This document shows positions 25,312 through 34,679 of a stretch of DNA of 64,000 bases, piece after piece. Source of the DNA: Salicibibacter cibarius (GTDB lineage: Bacteria; Bacillota; Bacilli; Bacillales; Marinococcaceae); contig NZ_CP054705.1 of the NCBI RefSeq assembly GCF_016495725.1, forward strand, positions 930,001-994,000, in the 5' to 3' direction. Position 1 is the first letter of the stretch, and every line of letters begins with the position of its first letter. A program made the position numbers and the translations under genes. The notes below the pieces were generated by a model, which saw only the letters and a program-made list of their open reading frames with translations, did no database searches and was not told the origin of the DNA.

Positions 25312-26601
25312 TTAATAAATGCCGAAACTTGCAAGAATAATTGCCGGAATGACCGACAAAATTGGAATAATAACCGATACTACAGCGATATCCTTGTAAG
25401 ATTCTTTATGGGACATACCGGTGACGATAAGGATCGTTAAGATCGCCCCGTTATGGGGGAGTGAATCGAGCCCCGCCGAAGACAATGATGCAATTCTGTG
25501 AAAAGCTTCCGGATCTATACCAGTGGCTTGTGCCGCCGACATATAAGTGTCACTTAGCGCTTCCATCGCTATGCCCAAGCCCCCGGAGGCTGAACCGGTG
25601 GCTCCCGCCAATACGTTGGCGGCAAAGGCTTGAGATACTAACGGATTTCCGGGAACATTTAAAATAATATCGGAAAGTTGAGCAAACCCGGGAACATTTT
25701 GCACAACTGTTCCAAACCCAACAGCCGCGCTTGTGTTAATAATAGCCAAGACGGAACCACTGGCTCCTTCATTCATGGCTGTAACGAACCCTCTGTATTT
25801 TTGAATGCATAAAAGTAAATTCAATACGATTCCCGATAATAAGGCAACGATAATGTCAAATTGCAAAATATTCAACGTGATGACAACGGTAAAAAGCGGC
25901 AGAATGGATATTAAAAAGGGGGGTGGCGTTTTTTTGATTGTATTTTCTTCTTCTTTTTTCTGCGGGGGCTCGGTGTACGTTTCACCTGCCTGTATTATTT
26001 TTTTCTCTCGCCATTTTAAATACGTGTAGCCGGTAATGGCCATAAAAGCGCCCGCGGTTAACCCCATGATGGGAGCCGCTGTTGCAGTCGTCCCATAGTA
26101 ATCCGTGGGGATTAAGTTTTGGATTTGCGGGGTTCCAGGGAGAGCAACCATGGCAAATGTGAGTGTCCCAAACGCAAGCGTCGCTGGCATTAATCGTCGA
26201 GGCAGATTCGCTTCTTTAAACATGGCCAACGCAAGGGGATAAACGGCAAATGCGACGACGAATACACTAATGCCGCCGTACGCAAGGACTGCGCACGAGA
26301 TTGATACGCCGAGAATCGCGCGTTTTGCACCGAGAACGTTGATAATGCCGGTGGCAATTGATTGTGCCATGCCAGTGTATTCCATCAGTTTACCGAAAAC
26401 CGCGCCCAGCATAAACACCGGGAACCACTCTTTGGCAAAATCAACAAACCCACCCATATATGTGTTCGTATAGGCGTCCAACAAGTCAAGGCCACCGGTG
26501 ATTGCCACGATACCGGCGCATATCGGGGCGATCCAGATGATGGACCATCCCCGATATGCCAGAATCATTAAAAGAATTAAACCGAGGAGTATGCCAAGCA
26601 T
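25312..26601 (-). CDS. GntP-family permease
   Basis: 429 residues with about twelve to fourteen membrane segments and the GntP pattern of long hydrophobic blocks (YGGISVFVVAFAVYPLA, NVLAGATGSASGGLGIAMEA in 20 residues, SAGLDSLPHNGAILT). GntP proteins import gluconate, hydroxybutyrate or other hydroxy acids with H+. It starts at ATG 26601 behind AAAGGGG and lies 32 bp after the iron alcohol dehydrogenase gene on the same strand, so both form one operon under the sigma-54 promoter at 27857-27872. A hydroxy acid or related substrate of the neighbouring pathway, for example 3-hydroxyisobutyrate, is a reasonable guess. Confidence 0.88.
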   Translation of the reverse strand: MLGILLGLILLMILAYRGWSIIWIAPICAGIVAITGGLDLLDAYTNTYMGGFVDFAKEWFPVFMLGAVFGKLMEYTGMAQSIATGIINVLGAKRAILGVSISCAVLAYGGISVFVVAFAVYPLALAMFKEANLPRRLMPATLAFGTLTFAMVALPGTPQIQNLIPTDYYGTTATAAPIMGLTAGAFMAITGYTYLKWREKKIIQAGETYTEPPQKKEEENTIKKTPPPFLISILPLFTVVITLNILQFDIIVALLSGIVLNLLLCIQKYRGFVTAMNEGASGSVLAIINTSAAVGFGTVVQNVPGFAQLSDIILNVPGNPLVSQAFAANVLAGATGSASGGLGIAMEALSDTYMSAAQATGIDPEAFHRIASLSSAGLDSLPHNGAILTILIVTGMSHKESYKDIAVVSVIIPILSVIPAIILASFGIY

Positions 26602-26633
26602 GAAAAAACCCCTTTTTTCTATGGAATGTAAAT

Positions 26634-27815
26634 CTATGTCGTTTTGGATGAATATTGGTAATGATATGCTTGTTGATATAAATCAATGATTTCGTCTTTT
26701 GTCGGGGTTTTGGGATTGTTGGCGGGGCTGCCACTCATGAGGGCGTCGTCCGCCATTTTTGGTAACACGCGTTCAAATTCTTCCTTTTCGATTCCCCAGT
26801 CGCCTAAATTGGGAATGTTCAAATGCTCGCAAAGGGCAAGAATATGATCGACGAGGCGATTTGCGCCTTCGCTTTCCGGCACATCTTTTAATTCTGGATA
26901 GACGTGACAGGCCAAATCATGTAAGCGTTCTTGACAAGCATCCTTACTATATTCCAACACGACGGGCAACAGCATGGCGTTGGAGATGCCATGGGGCACA
27001 TGAAAAAGGGCGCCGATCGGTCTCGACATACCATGAACAAGACAGACAGAAGCGTTGGAAAAAGCCATCCCGGCTTGCATTGAAGCAAACATGGTATGGG
27101 ATCGGGCGGTTCTGTCATCGCCATCGTTATAGGCGTCTTTCAAATTTTCCATGATTAATTGGAAAGAAGAGCGTGCAAGCTGGTCTGTGAATGGATGGGC
27201 GCATTTGGATATATACGCTTCCAATGCGTGTGTTAAAGAATCAATGCCGACAGCCGCTGTTGTGTTTTTCGGTGTGGAAAGGGTAAGAAGTGGGTCAACG
27301 ATCGCGATCTTAGGCATAAACGCTGGTTGTTTGATCATCATTTTAATGCCGTTTTTTTCATTTGTAATGACCGTGGCATCAGTCGCTTCAGAGCCGGTTC
27401 CGCCAGTTGTCGGAATGGCAATGAGAGGAAGCGCTTCGTTTTCGGCGATCGTTTTTCCGTTGATGTAATCGCTTACAGATCCACCATTCGTCATGACAAC
27501 TGCAACAGCCTTTGCCGTGTCGATGCTACTACCGCCGCCGATGCTTACAATCAGGTCGCATGCATGTTCTCTGCAAATAAACAACGCCTCGTCAACATAC
27601 GTATCGGTAGGCTCCGATTCCACCCCCAAATACGTCACGACATCAACACCCGCTTCTTCCAATAACCGGTGACAAAGAGAGACATTCCCCAATTCGTTCA
27701 TAACCGGATCGCTGATCAAGAGTGCCCGACTGCCTTCTAGATGGGCAATGTCTCCAACTTGTTTCAAACTGTTTTCCCCATAGACGGCTTGTCGCGGAAA
27801 ATGCATAGAATGCAT
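26634..27815 (-). CDS. Iron-containing alcohol dehydrogenase
   Basis: 393 residues of the Fe-ADH (type III) family. The NAD(P) site is in SIGGGSSIDTAKAVA, followed by PTTGGTGSEAT; metal ligands are in GIDSLTHALEAY and CLVHGMSRPIGALFHVPHG (Asp and three His). Members oxidise alcohols or hydroxy acids such as 1,3-propanediol, lactaldehyde or 4-hydroxybutyrate. ATG 27815 is preceded by AAAGGTGATCACC; an upstream GTG lies inside that ribosome site. It is the first gene of a two-gene operon with a GntP carrier and is divergent from the acyl-CoA synthetase. It may feed aldehyde to the CoA pathway or oxidise the transported hydroxy acid. Confidence 0.92.
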   Translation of the reverse strand: MHSMHFPRQAVYGENSLKQVGDIAHLEGSRALLISDPVMNELGNVSLCHRLLEEAGVDVVTYLGVESEPTDTYVDEALFICREHACDLIVSIGGGSSIDTAKAVAVVMTNGGSVSDYINGKTIAENEALPLIAIPTTGGTGSEATDATVITNEKNGIKMMIKQPAFMPKIAIVDPLLTLSTPKNTTAAVGIDSLTHALEAYISKCAHPFTDQLARSSFQLIMENLKDAYNDGDDRTARSHTMFASMQAGMAFSNASVCLVHGMSRPIGALFHVPHGISNAMLLPVVLEYSKDACQERLHDLACHVYPELKDVPESEGANRLVDHILALCEHLNIPNLGDWGIEKEEFERVLPKMADDALMSGSPANNPKTPTKDEIIDLYQQAYHYQYSSKTT

Positions 27816-27856
27816 GGTGATCACCTTTCTTTCATAAAATTCGTATCCTTTATATA

Positions 27857-27872
27857 TGCAATTTCTGTGCCG
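27857..27872 (-). promoter_or_regulatory. Sigma-54 promoter of the Fe-ADH/GntP operon
   Basis: Read on the minus strand: CGGCAC, five bases (AGAAA), TTGCA. The -24 GG and -12 GC are present with correct spacing; only the first T of the TGGCAC consensus is changed. It lies about 40 bp before the dehydrogenase start. Confidence 0.75.
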
Positions 27873-28102
27873 TTACGAGTCATGTTGTGTTTAGACACGT
27901 ATACAACAATAGATTGAAAGGGCATGGACAGTTTTGTTCCACAGTAGTGTCTATACAGTTATACAGTTATCCGTCTAATGTTTTTACATGGCCTGAAATA
28001 ATTAGAAGGTTGAAGGGCATTTTCGGTTACCGTATACAGAAATCCGGCATGAAGGTGTGTCGTTATTTCTTTATTTATGAAAAGTCACTTTTTCTAATGT
28101 GT
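27873..28102. other. Space between two divergent sigma-54 promoters
   Basis: About 230 bp lie between the -24/-12 elements facing left (27857-27872) and right (28103-28118). This is the expected location of enhancer sites bound by the activator encoded at 29824. A tandem TATACAGTTATACAGTTAT stretch near 27952-27970 is visible, but no clear inverted enhancer pair could be assigned. Confidence 0.4.
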
Positions 28103-28118
28103 GGCATGGAGTTTGCAT
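28103..28118 (+). promoter_or_regulatory. Sigma-54 promoter of the acyl-CoA synthetase gene
   Basis: TGGCAT, five bases (GGAGT), TTGCA: a near-perfect -24/-12 element, 39 bp before the gene start at 28157. Confidence 0.85.
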
Positions 28119-28156
28119 AAGAAAATGATGACATTGTTTATATGAGGAGGTCACCG

Positions 28157-29743
28157 ATGAACGTTCAAGATTTAATTGCACCGGCCCAGTATAATATTGC
28201 TGATGCGGTAGAGAAATTCGCAGAAGGCCCTAACCGTACGGCAATTCGTTGGAAGAGTGAAAAGGGAGACACTCGAGAAGTTTCTTATTCGGCGTTGGCC
28301 GCAAAAACAAATCAATACGCGCAAGTGTTACGGCGTTCCGGGCTGGAAAAAGGGGACAGAGTTTTAATTATCCTGCCTCGAATTCCTGAGGCCTACATCA
28401 CTTACCTTGCTTGCCTCAAAGCCGGTTTGGTTGCCATTCCATGCTCCGAAATGCTTCGAAAAAAAGATCTGGAATTTCGAATGGAACACTCTGGAGCGAG
28501 AGGGATTGTGGCTTATGATCAGGCAATTGCCGAAGTCAATGCCATCGAGGGCGGTCATGAAGCACTCGAGCGGAGGTTTATCATTGGACAAAAGGTTGAT
28601 GGCTGGTCCTCGATCGAAGAATTCGCCGAGAAAGAAAACGAACAATACGAGGGTGAAAAAACATCGAGAGATGATATGGCTTTCCTTTCCTATACGTCCG
28701 GGACAACGGGAAACCCCAAAGGTGTCGCCCACACGCATGGATGGGGTTATGCCCATGTAGAGACTGCTGCAAAAAAATGGTTGAACGTGAAGGAAGGAGA
28801 CCTCGTTTGGGCAACGGCCGCCCCCGGATGGCAGAAGTGGGTCTGGAGCCCTTTCTTGTCAACGATCAGCCTTGGAGCGACAGCATTTGTTTATCACGGA
28901 GGTTTTAATCCGGACACTTATTTACAGTTATTAGAAAAGGAAAAAATCGAAATATTATGCTGTACGCCCACTGAATATCGTTTGATGGTAAGTGTCGATG
29001 ATCTTAAAAGCTATGATCTTTCGAATCTGAAGAGCGCGGTTTCTGCAGGCGAACCTCTCAATCGTCCCGTGATTGACGCTTTTCAACGAGCCTTTGATAT
29101 TAATGTTCGTGATGGGTACGGCCAAACCGAAAACACGTTGCTCGTGAGCATTCAGGAAGGTATGGAAATCAAACCGGGGTCTATGGGTAAACCAACACCG
29201 GGCAATCAAGTCGCGGTTATTAATGAAGATGGCGTACCTTGCCATACAGGGGAAGTGGGAGACATCGCCGTTCATAAAGATTCCCCGGCGCTTTTTAAGG
29301 CATACTACCGTGACCCGGAACGAACGAAAGCCACATATCGAGGGGATTGGTACCTAACCGGAGACCAAGCCTACCAGGATGAAGATGACTATTTTTGGTT
29401 CGTAGGCAGAAGTGACGATATTATCATTAGTTCCGGTTACACGATTGGCCCATTTGAAGTAGAGGATGCTTTAGTCAAACACGATGCAGTAAAAGAATGT
29501 GCGGTCGTTGGGGTCCCCGATGAAATCAGGGGCAATATTGTCAAAGCGTATGTTGTGCTCCGGGATTCCGAAAGCATTGGCAATAAGGAAGAACTTGTTA
29601 GCGAATTGCAGGACCATACCAAACGGTTGACCGCTCCCTATAAATATCCGAGAAAAATTGAATTTATTGATGAACTGCCCAAAACGACCTCCGGAAAAAT
29701 CAGGCGCATCTCACTTAGAAATGAAGCAAAAGAGACGACATGA
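28157..29743 (+). CDS. AMP-forming acyl-CoA synthetase
   Basis: 528 residues of the ANL superfamily, medium-chain/acetyl-CoA synthetase-like. The phosphate-binding loop YTSGTTGNPKG lies near residue 180, the adenine motif GYGQTE near 330, the hinge motif YLTGDQA near 400 and the catalytic lysine in KTTSGKIRR near the C-terminus. It activates a short or branched carboxylic acid to its CoA ester. ATG 28157 follows GAGGAGG (28144-28150). It has its own sigma-54 promoter and precedes the activator gene. With the acyl-CoA dehydrogenase and 3-hydroxyisobutyrate genes downstream, isobutyrate is the likeliest substrate (inference). Confidence 0.9.
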   Translation: MNVQDLIAPAQYNIADAVEKFAEGPNRTAIRWKSEKGDTREVSYSALAAKTNQYAQVLRRSGLEKGDRVLIILPRIPEAYITYLACLKAGLVAIPCSEMLRKKDLEFRMEHSGARGIVAYDQAIAEVNAIEGGHEALERRFIIGQKVDGWSSIEEFAEKENEQYEGEKTSRDDMAFLSYTSGTTGNPKGVAHTHGWGYAHVETAAKKWLNVKEGDLVWATAAPGWQKWVWSPFLSTISLGATAFVYHGGFNPDTYLQLLEKEKIEILCCTPTEYRLMVSVDDLKSYDLSNLKSAVSAGEPLNRPVIDAFQRAFDINVRDGYGQTENTLLVSIQEGMEIKPGSMGKPTPGNQVAVINEDGVPCHTGEVGDIAVHKDSPALFKAYYRDPERTKATYRGDWYLTGDQAYQDEDDYFWFVGRSDDIIISSGYTIGPFEVEDALVKHDAVKECAVVGVPDEIRGNIVKAYVVLRDSESIGNKEELVSELQDHTKRLTAPYKYPRKIEFIDELPKTTSGKIRRISLRNEAKETT

Positions 29744-29773
29744 TGAATTGTTAAAGTCGCCATGTTGTTTTAG

Positions 29774-29796
29774 TATAATGGTAGTAAGCGCTTACA
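29774..29796 (+). promoter_or_regulatory. Sigma-A -10 box with adjacent cre-like site before the activator gene
   Basis: TATAAT at 29774-29779 is a consensus -10 (a weak TTAAAG is found 17 bp upstream). Directly after it AGTAAGCGCTTACA (29783-29796) matches the cre consensus at 13 of 14 positions and contains a perfect 12-bp palindrome. CcpA binding here would block the activator's own promoter. Confidence 0.6.
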
Positions 29797-29823
29797 ATTT
29801 TAAAAAGTGAGGGGTCGGTGCAA

Positions 29824-31560
29824 ATGATTTCAAATGATCACGTCAAGCAATGGATGAATCTACAGCCGGTAACATTGTCTAAGGAAGATACGCTCCCGGA
29901 AACGCTTGTGCTTTTCTCGGAAATCACAGACAAGGAATTGCCTGTCGTGGAAGATGGTCATTTGCTTGGGGTCGTTACTTTGCAAGATTGTGTGGCGCAT
30001 TTGGACGAAGGAAAAGTCTCTGCGATTATGAAAACCGATTATAACGCGGTCAGCCATGATTTTTCATTAAATGATAAAAAAACGTCAGAACGGCCGCTCT
30101 ATGTCCTTCATGAAAAAAACGGCGCCTTGGAAGGCGTGGTCGGGCACGAGGAAATGATTGCTTATTACGAATACGTACGGGAGCAGGAAAAAGATGCCAG
30201 GCAAACGATTGAATGGTTGAAACTTGGGTTCGACACGGCATACGAAGGAGTTGCCATCGTTGATGAAAAAGGGATTATACAACTGTTTAACGAAGCATAC
30301 AGCCGCTATGTCGGAGTGAGCAAAGAAGAAGCACTGGGAAGGCCGGCAGCGGATGTTATCGAAAATTCACGTTTACCGGCCGTGTTAAAAACAGGCGTTC
30401 CCGAACGAAGCCAACCACACCGATTACAAGGGCAAGAATTGGTCGTGCATCGGTTGCCGATCTGGAAGGACGGCAGAGTGATCGGCGCGGTCGGAATTTT
30501 GGTTTATGAAGGTATTTCCGAGATCCGCCAAGTCCTTCAAAGGATGGAACGATTACAGACAATAGACAAACAATCTGACAAGCAAATGAGCCGAGAACCG
30601 ACCGCCCAAGGGCCGATACATTTTGATGATATTATCGGTGAAAGCCCCGGGATTTCGAAAATAAAAAGGATCGGAAGGAAGGCCTCTAAAGCAAAAGCAA
30701 CGGTTTTAATAACGGGGGAATCAGGCGTTGGGAAAGAGCCATTTGCCCGTGCCATTCATGAAGATGGAAACAGAACCAATGGTCCTTTCGTGGCCGTAAA
30801 CTGTGCGGCGATCCCCGAAAACCTTTTGGAATCGGAATTATTTGGGTATGTGCAAGGGGCGTTTACCGGGACACGCAATAACGGCAAGCCGGGTAAAGTC
30901 GAACTGGCAAGTGGAGGAACTTTATTTTTGGATGAAATCGGGGATATGCCCCTTACGACGCAAGCAAAAATTTTACGGGTTCTGCAGGAAAAAGAAGTGG
31001 ACCGCGTGGGAGGAACCAACCCGATCCCCGTTGATTTTCGCCTTATCGCGGCGACGAATAAAGATTTAAAAAAACAGATGGAAGAAGATAAATTCCGGGA
31101 AGATTTATTTTATCGCCTTCACGTGATACCGCTTCATATCCCGCCTTTAAGGGATCGGAAACAGGATATTCCTTTAATTATTGCCGATCGGCTGCCGAAA
31201 TTAAGTGAGGAAAACGAAACGCAGGAAACGACGATTGAAAAAGAAGTCTTGGAAAGGATGTTTCAATACGATTGGCCGGGGAATGTGCGAGAGTTGTTAA
31301 ATGTTTTAGAGCAAATGTTCCATTTATGCGAGGATGATCACATTCGACTCGAAGATCTTCCGGATGGTTTCAGTGAACACAATCAAGTGTCTGAATCTTT
31401 AAGTGAATGGCAGGAAAGAAAACAAAAGCAGGAAGAAAGATTTGAACGAAAACAGATCGAGAAGGTTTTGGGAGAAGTAGATGGCAATAAATCAAAGGCA
31501 GCGAAACGTTTAGGGATCTCTCGTGCGACGTTATATAATAAACTTTCCCGTTTTTCGTGA
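29824..31560 (+). CDS. Sigma-54-dependent activator with CBS and PAS domains
   Basis: 578 residues. A CBS pair covers about 8-118 (the second CBS divergent), a PAS domain about 128-230, the AAA+ domain about 266-495 and a Fis-type helix-turn-helix lies at the C-terminus ([20 protein letters not shown]). Walker A is GESGVGKE (298-305) and Walker B LFLDEIGD (367-374). The sigma-54 contact loop reads GAFTGT (345-350) instead of the usual GAFTGA. It is the evident activator of the three -24/-12 promoters at 27857, 28103 and 31574. ATG 29824 follows GAGGGG; GTG 29818 is too close. The CBS pair may sense an adenosyl nucleotide or CoA-type ligand (inference). Confidence 0.92.
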   Translation: MISNDHVKQWMNLQPVTLSKEDTLPETLVLFSEITDKELPVVEDGHLLGVVTLQDCVAHLDEGKVSAIMKTDYNAVSHDFSLNDKKTSERPLYVLHEKNGALEGVVGHEEMIAYYEYVREQEKDARQTIEWLKLGFDTAYEGVAIVDEKGIIQLFNEAYSRYVGVSKEEALGRPAADVIENSRLPAVLKTGVPERSQPHRLQGQELVVHRLPIWKDGRVIGAVGILVYEGISEIRQVLQRMERLQTIDKQSDKQMSREPTAQGPIHFDDIIGESPGISKIKRIGRKASKAKATVLITGESGVGKEPFARAIHEDGNRTNGPFVAVNCAAIPENLLESELFGYVQGAFTGTRNNGKPGKVELASGGTLFLDEIGDMPLTTQAKILRVLQEKEVDRVGGTNPIPVDFRLIAATNKDLKKQMEEDKFREDLFYRLHVIPLHIPPLRDRKQDIPLIIADRLPKLSEENETQETTIEKEVLERMFQYDWPGNVRELLNVLEQMFHLCEDDHIRLEDLPDGFSEHNQVSESLSEWQERKQKQEERFERKQIEKVLGEVDGNKSKAAKRLGISRATLYNKLSRFS

Positions 31561-31573
31561 CGGTTTGGAAGTA

Positions 31574-31589
31574 TGGCACAATTATTGCA
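31574..31589 (+). promoter_or_regulatory. Sigma-54 promoter of the usp/acyl-CoA dehydrogenase operon
   Basis: TGGCAC, five bases (AATTA), TTGCA: a perfect -24/-12 consensus, 30 bp before the stress-protein gene and just after the stop of the activator gene. Confidence 0.9.
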
Positions 31590-31618
31590 TTTAATTAAGG
31601 GCAAGGAAGGTGATTGAG

Positions 31619-32056
31619 ATGTATAAAAAAATTTTAGTTGCTGTGGATGGATCAGTACAGTCCGAACAAGCGTTGGATAAAGCCATTCAATTGGCAAAAC
31701 TCCACGGTGCTTCTCTGGCAATCGCGCATGTTGTTGATATTCGAAATTTCTACACGCAGGATTATACCCCACAATCATTGTACGATGAAACAGAAAAGAA
31801 AGCGAAACAAATGCTACAAGAATATAAAGCAAAAGCCGATGATGAAGGGGTGAAAGATGTAGAAACATTGTTGAGTTCCGGAAATCCGCGCAATCAATTA
31901 ACCGGAAAACTATTGGCTGAAAATGATGTCGACTTATTAGTAACCGGTTCCACCGGCCGCAATGCCTTTGAACGAATGCTCATTGGCAGTGTGGCAGAAG
32001 CCTGTGTGCGACACGCATCTTGTGATGTAGTGACGGTGAGAAGTGCGCTCACATAA
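31619..32056 (+). CDS. Universal stress protein (UspA family)
   Basis: 145 residues, one Usp domain. The N-terminus KKILVAVDGS and the C-terminal GSTGRNAFERMLIGSVAE stretch with its glycine-rich ATP-binding pattern G-x2-G-x9-G-S are typical. Usp proteins bind ATP and modulate stress survival or partner enzymes; the exact role is unknown. ATG 31619 follows AAGGAAGGTGATTG. It is the first gene after a perfect sigma-54 promoter and precedes the acyl-CoA dehydrogenase by 35 bp, so it belongs to the catabolic regulon. Confidence 0.9.
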   Translation: MYKKILVAVDGSVQSEQALDKAIQLAKLHGASLAIAHVVDIRNFYTQDYTPQSLYDETEKKAKQMLQEYKAKADDEGVKDVETLLSSGNPRNQLTGKLLAENDVDLLVTGSTGRNAFERMLIGSVAEACVRHASCDVVTVRSALT

Positions 32057-32091
32057 GCCAATGATAAAAGCCGATTACAAAAGGAGGTCAG

Positions 32092-33756
32092 ATGATGAGC
32101 ACACGGTTATCGGGAGTACCTTGGTGGGAAGATCTATTGGATCCCCCTGATATTTTCACACCGGAAGATTTGACCGAGGATGAGGTCATGATCGCGAAAA
32201 CGACGGAGAAATTCGTGGAACAGCAAATTCTTCCGAATGTGGAAAGCTTAGAACAGCATGACTACCAAATGGAACAAGAGATATTTGCGGCAGCGGGCGA
32301 ACTTGGGCTTTTAGCCATTGAAATCCCGGAAGCTTATGGGGGACTCGAACTTGGCAAGCACGTCGCCGGGATCGTTGCCGAAAATATCGGGAACGGTGGG
32401 GGTTCGTTCAGTGTCGCCTATAACATCCACGCGGGTGTTGGAACTTCTCCTTACGTGAACTATGGAAACGAATCGCAAAAACAAAAATATCTTTCGCGGT
32501 TGGGAAGCGGAGCATGGGTCGGTGCCTATGCATTAACAGAGCCATCCGCCGGTTCCGATGCCCTTAAAGGAAAAACGAAAGCGGTATGGAATGAAGTTAA
32601 AAATGCTTGGATACTGACAGGCGAAAAGCAATGGATTACGAATGCACACCTCGCCCGGGTTTATGTCGTTTTTGCCAACACGGACGCCGGAATGACCGCG
32701 TTTATCGTGGAAAGAGAGATGGACGGACTATCCGTCGGTCCCGAAGAGCAGAAGATGGGCATTAAGGGGACATCGACGGCTACGCTTATCCTCGATGAGG
32801 TGTCGGTCACGCAAGAAAATGTGCTCGGAGAGATTGGCAAAGGGCACAAAATTGCCATGAACACCCTCAATTTGGCGCGCTTGAAATTAGCTTTTGCGAA
32901 CCTCGGCACAGCTAAACGGGCTTTAGAACTGAGTGTTAAATATGGTAAAGAACGAAAACAATTTCAGCAACAGCTCGTTGATTTTCCAATGATCAAGGAA
33001 AAAATCGCGACTATGAACACCGCGATCTTCGGTGTTGAAAGCTTGGTATATCAAACATCTGCACGCATTGACAATGCGTTGGAGAAAAACAGCGAGCAAG
33101 ATGCGCAGGCAATCGTCGGCCAATTTATCGCCGAATGCGCCACCGGCAAAATTCAAGGTTCGGAAGTGCTTGCAGCGGTTGCCGATGAAGCGGTTCAAAT
33201 CCATGGCGGTTACGGATTTATGCAAGAATATGAAGTGGAGCGAATTTACCGTGATGCCAGGATTAGCCGCATTTTTGAAGGGACAAATGAGATTAATCGA
33301 CTGGCGGTGGCGAAGGCTTTATTTTCCCAATTTCGGCATCAACCGTCTGAAAAACAAATCGAACACGACCGGAATGCCATGTTTATTTTGGAAGCGGAGC
33401 GGCATTTTGCTGATCTATTGAAAGCGGGCGTATCGAAAAATCAGGAATTCTCGCGTTTGGTTGCCGATATTTACAAGGAAATTAGTGTCATGCGCGCCGC
33501 ATATTTACGCACTGAAAAAGCAGGGAGCGGAGCTGCTCTCAAGCAGTTGATGACAGACGTCATTTGTGAAGAAGGATATGAAAAAGTGGAGAGGGATCTT
33601 ATTCGGCTTTGGAGTGCGGTTGCCGAAGGAGCCGAAGGACAAGAAATGATCGACCGCATACGCGCACGGACCCATGTGCCAGCAGTTGAAAATGTGCTGA
33701 AGAAAAAACGGGACATTAGCGAGTATGTCATTAACGCCGAAAAATATCAGACGTAA
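32092..33756 (+). CDS. Acyl-CoA dehydrogenase
   Basis: 554 residues: the usual FAD acyl-CoA dehydrogenase core of about 390 residues plus a C-terminal helical extension, as in FadE-type Bacillus enzymes. Landmarks are ALTEPSAGSDA, EKQWITNA, and the catalytic-base region RISRIFEGTNEINRLA. It oxidises an acyl-CoA to the 2-enoyl-CoA and passes electrons to ETF. ATG 32092 or 32095 follows AAGGAGG. It is directly followed (14 bp) by the HIBADH gene, so isobutyryl-CoA to methacrylyl-CoA is the favoured reaction; a broader substrate range cannot be excluded. Confidence 0.92.
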   Translation: MMSTRLSGVPWWEDLLDPPDIFTPEDLTEDEVMIAKTTEKFVEQQILPNVESLEQHDYQMEQEIFAAAGELGLLAIEIPEAYGGLELGKHVAGIVAENIGNGGGSFSVAYNIHAGVGTSPYVNYGNESQKQKYLSRLGSGAWVGAYALTEPSAGSDALKGKTKAVWNEVKNAWILTGEKQWITNAHLARVYVVFANTDAGMTAFIVEREMDGLSVGPEEQKMGIKGTSTATLILDEVSVTQENVLGEIGKGHKIAMNTLNLARLKLAFANLGTAKRALELSVKYGKERKQFQQQLVDFPMIKEKIATMNTAIFGVESLVYQTSARIDNALEKNSEQDAQAIVGQFIAECATGKIQGSEVLAAVADEAVQIHGGYGFMQEYEVERIYRDARISRIFEGTNEINRLAVAKALFSQFRHQPSEKQIEHDRNAMFILEAERHFADLLKAGVSKNQEFSRLVADIYKEISVMRAAYLRTEKAGSGAALKQLMTDVICEEGYEKVERDLIRLWSAVAEGAEGQEMIDRIRARTHVPAVENVLKKKRDISEYVINAEKYQT

Positions 33757-33770
33757 CTGGAGGAAGTGTT

Positions 33771-34679
33771 ATGAAAAAGATCGGTTTTATCGGACTTGGT
33801 AATATGGGAATGCCGATGTCGGAAAACCTGTTGGATGCCGGCTACGATGTATATGGGGTTGACGTGAACCATGAAGCAGAGGCGCGTTTTGAAAAAGCGG
33901 GTGGCCAAATCGGACGCTCGATGGATGATTTGGCAAAATCCTGTGATGCAATTATTACGAGTTTGCCTTCGGTGGCAGCCTATGAATCTGTGTATCTCGG
34001 GGAAGGCGGATTAATTCGAAATAGCCATAAGAACATTCTGCTTCTGGATACGAGTACCGTTGCTCCGGAAAGCAATAAAAAAGTAGCCGAGGTAGCGAAT
34101 GAAGAGGCAATACGATTTTTACAGACGCCGGTGAGCGGGGGTGTCGTTGGGGCTGTGAATCGGACATTGACGTTCATGGCAGGCGGCCCCAAGGAAATTT
34201 TTGACGAAGCTTCTGTGCTCATGCATGAGCTTGGCGAGGATATTTTTCACATCGACGAACGAATCGAAAGCGGGACACTGACTAAACTGATCAACAATTT
34301 GTTCATCGGTTTTTATACTGCAGGTGTCAGTGAAGCGCTCGCCCTTGCCAAAAAACAAAACATGGATCTTGATTCACTTTTTGACGTGTTAAGTGTTAGC
34401 TACGGCCAAAGCCGCATCTATGAACGGAACTATAAAACATTTATCGCCAACGAGGCTTACGACCCCGGTTTTACATTGAATCTATTGCGTAAAGATTTAA
34501 ATTTTGTAAAAGAAACAATGACGCGGGAAGATCTGCACTTGCCAGTGACAGATGTGCTATTGCAAGTGTATGAAGAAGCGGAAGAGGCAGGTCTTGGAGC
34601 AAAAGATATGGCTGTTCTCTATGAGCATGTTGGCAAACAAGATATCTCATTTGAGGCGAAAAAGGAGCGGATAAAATGA
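33771..34679 (+). CDS. 3-hydroxyisobutyrate dehydrogenase family protein
   Basis: 302 residues of the beta-hydroxyacid dehydrogenase family. The N-terminal [11 protein letters not shown] is the NAD(P) site, [10 protein letters not shown] is the substrate loop, and the catalytic lysine is in LTKLINNLF. The enzyme would oxidise 3-hydroxyisobutyrate to methylmalonate semialdehyde. It overlaps the next gene, methylmalonate-semialdehyde dehydrogenase, by four bases (ATGA), which supports this assignment. A second family member lies at 41967. Confidence 0.9.
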   Translation: MKKIGFIGLGNMGMPMSENLLDAGYDVYGVDVNHEAEARFEKAGGQIGRSMDDLAKSCDAIITSLPSVAAYESVYLGEGGLIRNSHKNILLLDTSTVAPESNKKVAEVANEEAIRFLQTPVSGGVVGAVNRTLTFMAGGPKEIFDEASVLMHELGEDIFHIDERIESGTLTKLINNLFIGFYTAGVSEALALAKKQNMDLDSLFDVLSVSYGQSRIYERNYKTFIANEAYDPGFTLNLLRKDLNFVKETMTREDLHLPVTDVLLQVYEEAEEAGLGAKDMAVLYEHVGKQDISFEAKKERIK

